A stretch of DNA of 64,000 nt from an uncultured Bacteroidales bacterium (GTDB lineage Bacteria > Bacteroidota > Bacteroidia > Bacteroidales > Bacteroidaceae), in NCBI GenBank assembly GCA_902801425.1, contig CADCIQ010000030.1:1-64000 (forward strand), read 5' to 3'. The position numbers and the translations under genes were made by a program. The notes beneath the pieces were generated by a model. That model searched no databases. It worked only from the letters and a program-made list of their open reading frames with translations, and had not been told where the DNA came from. How positions within the stretch are numbered: position 1 is the first letter of the stretch; the number at the start of each line of letters is the position of its first letter. Positions 61,185 through 64,000 of the stretch are shown one piece after another.

Positions 61185-63617
61185 ATGCGTATTTTAAAGA
61201 CCATTATATTATCTGTTTTTCTTGGTATTGGATTGGCAACTTTTGCTGATCCAGTACTAAGAATAAACTTTATCACCCCTTCTATTGTACGTGTTCAGTG
61301 GAGTAATGACGGTTCATTACAAGAAAACAACACAGGGGCATGCGTTTATACTAACCAGAGTGTAAAAGTAGAAAAGACGGAAAATGGCGACGAAATCATT
61401 TTCCGAAGTTCAGAACTAACCGTAAGATACTCAAAGACAACAAACGGAATCTCTTTTGAGGATAAGGATGAGAACGTGATTCTCAATCAGATACCTCACT
61501 CGCTCAAGGCAGAGCCTTCTGTACAGGAGCGAGTCATCTATGACGAGAAATCTGCCCATGTAGAGGAAACTGCTAATGGTAAGGTGACGGTAAAAGACGT
61601 TATCCGTCGTGACACCATCGGCAAGAGCACCCGTTACTTCGTATCATTCTATGCAGATGATGAGAAGGCACTCTACGGTCTCGGCTCACACATGGAGGAT
61701 TATCTCAACCTTCAAGGTAAGACTCTCTATCTCACTCAGCATAACCTCAAGGCTATGGTGCCTATGCTCTGCTCAACTAATGGCTACGGCTTGCTTTTTG
61801 ATGCCGGTTGCGCCATGAAGTTTGTGAGTGATGAGGCTAAAAAATATGGTTGTGGACACGCTACAGGCTACCGCACCACTATGCAACTTGAGGGCGCAAA
61901 GACACTCGACTATTACTTCATCAAAGGTGCTCGTCTTGATGATGTAGTGGCTGGCTATCGTTATCTCACAGGTGGAGTGTCACTCATGCCTCGTTATTTG
62001 TTTGGATATACTCAGTCAAAGGAGCGTTATGTTTCTTCTGATGATATCATAAATACTCTTAAGGAATACCGCCGTCGTCATGTACCTATTGATATGATTG
62101 TACAGGATTGGAACTACTGGCCAGAGGGCTGGGGATATATGAAGATGAATCCTAAGTACTACCCATCTCCAAAGGCTCTTGCCGACTCTGTTCACTCTCT
62201 CAATGCGAAACTCATGGTCAGCATCTGGCCAAACCCTCAGTGGTGCCCGGAGGCTGAAGACTTTAAGAAACGCGGTATGATGCTTGAGCACGATGTATAT
62301 GACGTGTTCAACCCAGAAGCCCGCAAACACTACTGGTCTTATGCCAAGAATGAGTTCTATTCTCAGGGCTTTGATGCTTGGTGGTGCGACTCAAGTGAGC
62401 CTCTTGATGGTGACTGGAACCGCATTCCATCGCATTCTCTCTACGATGAGAAGAAGCCTTATGGATGGGATGATCAGGAATATCGCTGGCAGTTGAATAA
62501 GGATGTGCTAAGCGAGGCTCTTGGAGTAGAGCGAAGCAGTCTGTACTCTCTATATCACTCTATGGGTATCTACGAGAATCAGCGTGCAGAACCTAACAAT
62601 ACCAAGCGTGTGGTAAACCTCACCCGTTCTACCTACGCTGGTCAGCAGAGATACGGCACGGTGGTATGGAATGGTGATACCCACGCTTCATGGAAGTCTT
62701 TCCGTCAGCAGATTCCTTCAGGTCTCAACTATATGGCAACAGGAAACCCATACTGGACTGTCGATGTCGGTTCTTTCTTCACAAGAGGCGACGGACGCAG
62801 ATGGTTCTATAAGGGTGAGTTCCCTGAAGGTGTTAAGGATGAGAACTACAGGGAATACTATGTGCGTATGTTCCAATGGGGCACATTCCTTCCAATGCTC
62901 CGTAGCCACGGAAGTGATACTCCACGCGAGATATGGCGATTCGGTGAGCCTGGCACTCAGTATTATGATGCTATCCTGAAGATGATAAACCTTCGCTATG
63001 AGCATATACCTTACCTATATAGCCTTGCAGCTATGCAGTCAAAGGGCTCTTACACTATGGCACGACTCCTTGCCTTCGATTTCCCTGAAGACGACAATGT
63101 GCTCGACATGAAGGATGAGTATATGTTTGGTGATTTCCTCGTATGTCCTGTAACACAGCCTATCAAGGAATCTGCTACACGCAAGGTATATCTTCCAAAG
63201 GGCGCACAATGGATTGACTATTGGACTGGCAAGACGGAAGAAGGCGGTAAGTGGATTGAATGCAAGTCTGAAATCTCAACCTTGCCACTCTACGTAAAGG
63301 CTGGTTCTATCATCCCTACCACAGAGGTTGCAGAATACGCTGCTGCACAGATAGGAAAGCCAGTAACTATCAATATCTATCCGGGTGCTGATTGTGACTT
63401 TACTATCTATGAGGATGAGGGTGACAACTACAACTATGAGAAGGGCGCCTTTGAATCTATTCCTTTGAGCTGGAATGATAAGAAGAACACTCTTATCATC
63501 GGTCAGCGTCAAGGTTCATTCGATGGAATGCTCAACACTCGTACATTCATCGTTAAAACCCCTAAAGGTGAAAAGAAAATAACCTATAAGGGACAAAAAA
63601 CTACCATAAAATTTTAA
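61185..63617 (+). CDS. GH31 alpha-xylosidase/alpha-glucosidase-type enzyme
   Basis: 810 residues, 8 nt after the GH43 gene. Signal peptide to about residue 21 (LSVFLGIGLATFA). N-terminal beta-domain, then the GH31 barrel about 265-620: DMIVQDWNYWPEGWG, nucleophile Asp402 in FDAWWCDSSEP, acid/base Asp498 in VVWNGDTHASW, TVDVGSFF. Proximal C-terminal domain about 620-720 and a distal DUF5110-like end. In this setting an alpha-xylosidase or other alpha-linked side-chain remover is likely. The following gene seems to be of the same family. Confidence 0.92.
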   Translation: MRILKTIILSVFLGIGLATFADPVLRINFITPSIVRVQWSNDGSLQENNTGACVYTNQSVKVEKTENGDEIIFRSSELTVRYSKTTNGISFEDKDENVILNQIPHSLKAEPSVQERVIYDEKSAHVEETANGKVTVKDVIRRDTIGKSTRYFVSFYADDEKALYGLGSHMEDYLNLQGKTLYLTQHNLKAMVPMLCSTNGYGLLFDAGCAMKFVSDEAKKYGCGHATGYRTTMQLEGAKTLDYYFIKGARLDDVVAGYRYLTGGVSLMPRYLFGYTQSKERYVSSDDIINTLKEYRRRHVPIDMIVQDWNYWPEGWGYMKMNPKYYPSPKALADSVHSLNAKLMVSIWPNPQWCPEAEDFKKRGMMLEHDVYDVFNPEARKHYWSYAKNEFYSQGFDAWWCDSSEPLDGDWNRIPSHSLYDEKKPYGWDDQEYRWQLNKDVLSEALGVERSSLYSLYHSMGIYENQRAEPNNTKRVVNLTRSTYAGQQRYGTVVWNGDTHASWKSFRQQIPSGLNYMATGNPYWTVDVGSFFTRGDGRRWFYKGEFPEGVKDENYREYYVRMFQWGTFLPMLRSHGSDTPREIWRFGEPGTQYYDAILKMINLRYEHIPYLYSLAAMQSKGSYTMARLLAFDFPEDDNVLDMKDEYMFGDFLVCPVTQPIKESATRKVYLPKGAQWIDYWTGKTEEGGKWIECKSEISTLPLYVKAGSIIPTTEVAEYAAAQIGKPVTINIYPGADCDFTIYEDEGDNYNYEKGAFESIPLSWNDKKNTLIIGQRQGSFDGMLNTRTFIVKTPKGEKKITYKGQKTTIKF

Positions 63618-63636
63618 CTAATTAATTATTAAGATT

Positions 63637-64000
63637 ATGAAAAGATGCCTATTAACGACAATCGTACTCTTTGCGCTGCCTTTGTCAGCGCTTGTGTCGG
63701 CTCAGACCATTGAATTCTTCACTCCACAGACCGTGCGAGTGCTTAGAGACAATGGAAAGACTTCCGACCAGAAATCACTTGTCGTCATCTCTACCCCAGA
63801 AAAGGTAAAAGTGACGAAGAAAACAGTCGGCAATGCCACTATCTACAAGTCGTCTGCCCTTACCGTCACGGTAAAGGATGGCAAGGTATCGTTTGCCGAT
63901 GCCAAGGGTAAAACGCTCATGACTGAGGGCGAATCAAAGTTTACGCCTATCGCTTCTGGGCCTAATGCTGATGCCTTCAAGGTAAAGCAGACTTTCTCGC
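63637..64000 (+). CDS. start of a further GH31-like secreted glycosidase (cut by window edge)
   Basis: ATG at 63637, 19 nt after the GH31 gene. It gives a signal peptide (MKRCLLTTIVLFALPLSALVSAQ) and then TIEFFTPQTVRVLRDNG, PEKVKVTKKTVGNATIYKSS and ALTVTVKDGKVSFADAKGKTL, which fit the N-terminal beta-sandwich that precedes the GH31 barrel. The frame is open to the right edge (121 codons). Catalytic residues are beyond the window, so the family call rests on the N-terminal pattern and on the neighbour. Confidence 0.7.
   Translation, partial: MKRCLLTTIVLFALPLSALVSAQTIEFFTPQTVRVLRDNGKTSDQKSLVVISTPEKVKVTKKTVGNATIYKSSALTVTVKDGKVSFADAKGKTLMTEGESKFTPIASGPNADAFKVKQTFS

Overview
The window looks like a chromosomal segment of a xylan-degrading Bacteroidales bacterium, most probably a Prevotella-type rumen or gut organism. 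Evidence: SusC/SusD transport genes, Bacteroidetes-style promoters (TTTG, 19-20 nt, TAnnTTTG), A-rich ribosome-binding regions, a DUF6089-uppS-bamA-ompH-murI block, and a GH10 xylanase fused to a feruloyl esterase of the kind described from Prevotella ruminicola. No rRNA, tRNA or CRISPR array was seen.

Layout. 1-5.6 kb: the end of an Rpn/PD-(D/E)XK nuclease gene, a subtilisin-like protease whose signal-peptide region is split off by a 73-bp palindrome, a Wzx-type flippase and a small membrane protein. 5.8-9.4 kb: a leftward surface-polysaccharide operon (glycosyltransferase, ATP-grasp enzyme, PLP aminotransferase). 9.5-13.8 kb: leftward xylanase genes (frameshifted GH5, then GH10-CE1). 14.6-15.7 kb: a lipoprotein and a stand-alone AraC-type DNA-binding domain. 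16.2-19.1 kb: korAB. 19.2-28.1 kb: envelope block (DUF6242 lipoprotein, DUF6089 protein, uppS, bamA, three OmpH/Skp chaperones, murI). 28.7-35.2 kb: type I restriction-modification operon hsdR-hsdM-(four-helix/zinc-ribbon gene)-hsdS. 35.5-37.9 kb: an SDR dehydrogenase and a second, intact Rpn nuclease. 38.4-43.7 kb: a leftward susC-susD pair preceded by a 41-codon ORF. 45.0-64.0 kb: a rightward operon of nine secreted hydrolases (CE6, GH43-CBM6, GH97, GH10, GH3 with PA14, GH43-CBM6, a double esterase, GH43, GH31) and the start of a tenth (probable GH31).

The carbohydrate genes make a coherent set for decorated xylan: GH10 enzymes cut the backbone, CE1, CE6 and the double esterase remove feruloyl and acetyl groups, GH43 and GH31 enzymes remove arabinose and xylose side chains, GH3 and GH43 finish oligosaccharides, and SusCD probably import them. 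The substrate assignment is inferred from enzyme families.

The most unusual property of the window is its spacer DNA. Thirteen copies of a GC-rich palindromic element (39-bp core) lie between stop and start codons of neighbouring genes, often as inverted pairs, and also inside reading frames. Other operons have their own repeats: TTCGA words between all hsd genes, CTAAACT-like words between ompH genes, TTGTAAT heptamers, a 99-bp perfect dispersed repeat, a 325-bp element with 35-bp perfect terminal inverted repeats, and a leader-plus-signal-peptide block repeated in front of three consecutive hydrolases. Three genes (protease, GH5, GH43) have broken frames; one break coincides exactly with a palindrome.
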